This document shows, piece by piece, positions 32,874-33,731 of a stretch of 33,731 nucleotides of DNA; positions within the stretch are counted from its first letter, which is position 1, and each line of letters begins with the position of its first letter. Both the position numbers and the translations under genes were made by a program. Source of the DNA: Batkoa obscura (Eukaryota > Entomophthoromycota > Entomophthoromycetes > Entomophthorales > Batkoaceae); NCBI GenBank assembly GCA_030770535.1, contig JASVEC010000192.1, positions 1-33,731 of the forward strand. The letters run 5' to 3'. Below the pieces are notes generated by a model, which saw only the letters and a program-made list of their open reading frames with translations, did not search any database and had not been told where the DNA came from.

Positions 32874-33615
32874 ATGCAAGTATTGAAGAAAATATTACAA
32901 TTTCGACAGCCATTTTTAAGTAAATCAACTTTAATAAACAAAACTTTAGTACCTCACTTTACTCAGACTTTCCATTATTAATCGTCACTATGCTTCCGAT
33001 AGTAAATTCAATTCAAACTTAACTTCAGGATTTGATCAAAGTTATATATTTAATTCTGGACAAGGTAGAAGTTTAACAGATATTAAATATCGAACCGTTT
33101 GTTTACAATTATTTTTGGCAAGATGGGGTATTGAAGCAGCGATTAAAAATGGAGCTTCAGGTAAGTTAGAATTAATATTTTTAATTTGAACTGAGAGATA
33201 TTAATAGTAAATTTATTAATTTAGGTGATAGAATAGAGTCTGCTGATAGAGGTATTCAAAATGCAATAAGTGCTTGTGAGTTAAAGGAGAAGTTTAGTAA
33301 TAAGGTAAGTTTTGATATGGAAATAATTGAAAAAATTTATAAATTTAAATTTAAATTTAGGAGTTTCAATATTTAATTAAGCCATTAGGTACATGGAGTG
33401 ATATGGAATTAAATGAAAATAGTTGGTCATGGGAAGATTTTGGTAAGTATTTATTTTTGTATTATGTTTTTATATATGAAGAAGAATCTTTAATGGATTT
33501 ATTTCAAAGGTATGTTACAATGGACATAGGTATTATTGATAAATTACCTGAAATCAATTTCAACTTTTCCAAAGGTAATTTATTCAAATACAATGATACA
33601 ACCAAATCAACCTGA
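32874..33615 (+). CDS. Probable mitochondrial DUF4272-like protein, spliced, probably incomplete at the window edge
   Basis: Function unknown. The proposed structure is: exon 1 of six bases (ATG CAA, 32874-32879), a 70-nt intron, exon 2 32950-33160, exon 3 33225-33304, exon 4 from 33361. This gives MQYLTLLRLSIINRHYAS, which looks like a mitochondrial presequence, then DIKYRTVCLQLFLARWGIEA, KEFQYLIKPLGTWSDMEL and NENSWSWEDFGKYLFLYY. The order (RxxCLxxFLAR, then a W-rich segment before a hydrophobic stretch) is like DUF4272. The frame ends at 33615, but downstream sequence still looks coding in other frames (NHILNFLNQIKFNPQEMIRS, DSLAKMELC, AWRSQSQMLL). So the gene probably continues past the edge with an unrecognised intron, sequencing indels, or decay. 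The six-base first exon is supported by frame and presequence quality only. Confidence 0.5.
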
Positions 33616-33731
33616 ATCATATCCTTAATTTCTTAAATCAAATCAAATTTAACCCACAAGAAATGATACGATCACTGACTCTTTAGCTAAAATGGAATTA
33701 TGCATGGCGTAGTCAATCCCAAATGTTACTA

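Noticed and set aside
1-33731. tRNA, rRNA or CRISPR arrays
   Set aside because: A scan for B-box motifs, rRNA-like runs and regularly spaced repeats showed none beyond the weak A-box-like motif in the 465-bp repeat.

Overview
The window reads as nuclear DNA of a strongly A+T-rich fungus. The evidence is a Zn(II)2Cys6 (fungal-type) transcription factor, a Msb2-like signalling mucin, a SAPS-family Sit4/PP6 partner, very short introns (mostly 47-102 nt) with yeast-like branch sites (TACTAAT or CTAAC close to a TAG/AAG acceptor), and long A/T intergenic stretches full of small DNA transposons. I cannot name the species or the phylum.

Left third (1-15.7 kb), gene-rich. On the + strand lie a very long FG-repeat nucleoporin (692-3680, C-terminal coiled coil of Nup49/Nup58 type) and a giant Ser/Thr-rich type I membrane mucin (5423-11171). 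On the - strand lie a TBRG1-like FYRN/FYRC protein with three upstream exons hidden by introns (11412-13401) and ribosomal protein L26/uL24 (15113-15621). The nucleoporin and the mucin each show exactly two one-base reading-frame breaks. All four are in repeat arrays or S/T-rich sequence, so long-read consensus errors are the simplest explanation.

Middle (16-22.9 kb), a transposon graveyard. It holds a deletion-type Tc1/mariner-like element (16249-17128), a broken DDE-type transposase gene with three small elements inside it (about 18.56-20.35 kb), a pair of about 465-bp repeats in direct orientation (17593 and 21799), a pair of hairpin-tipped inverted repeats, and most of the copies of a ~100-bp MITE.

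Right part (22.9-33.7 kb). A five-exon Zn2Cys6 regulator with a 13-nt microexon (- strand) is divergent from a five-exon SAPS protein (+ strand). Then comes more repeat-rich A/T DNA with an unrecognised ORF, and at the right edge a spliced, probably mitochondrial DUF4272-like gene that seems to run out of the window.

The most distinctive element is the ~100-bp MITE family: 14 copies in 33.7 kb, with ends TGGGGATGT...ACATCCCCA. Eleven copies have exact 2-bp target duplications, which in element orientation are TA, AA or GA (always ending in A). Most copies carry, in the same place, a TACTAAC branch-site-like motif followed by AAATAG, giving a potential ~48-nt intron of the host's own size. This is an inference from sequence and needs RNA data.
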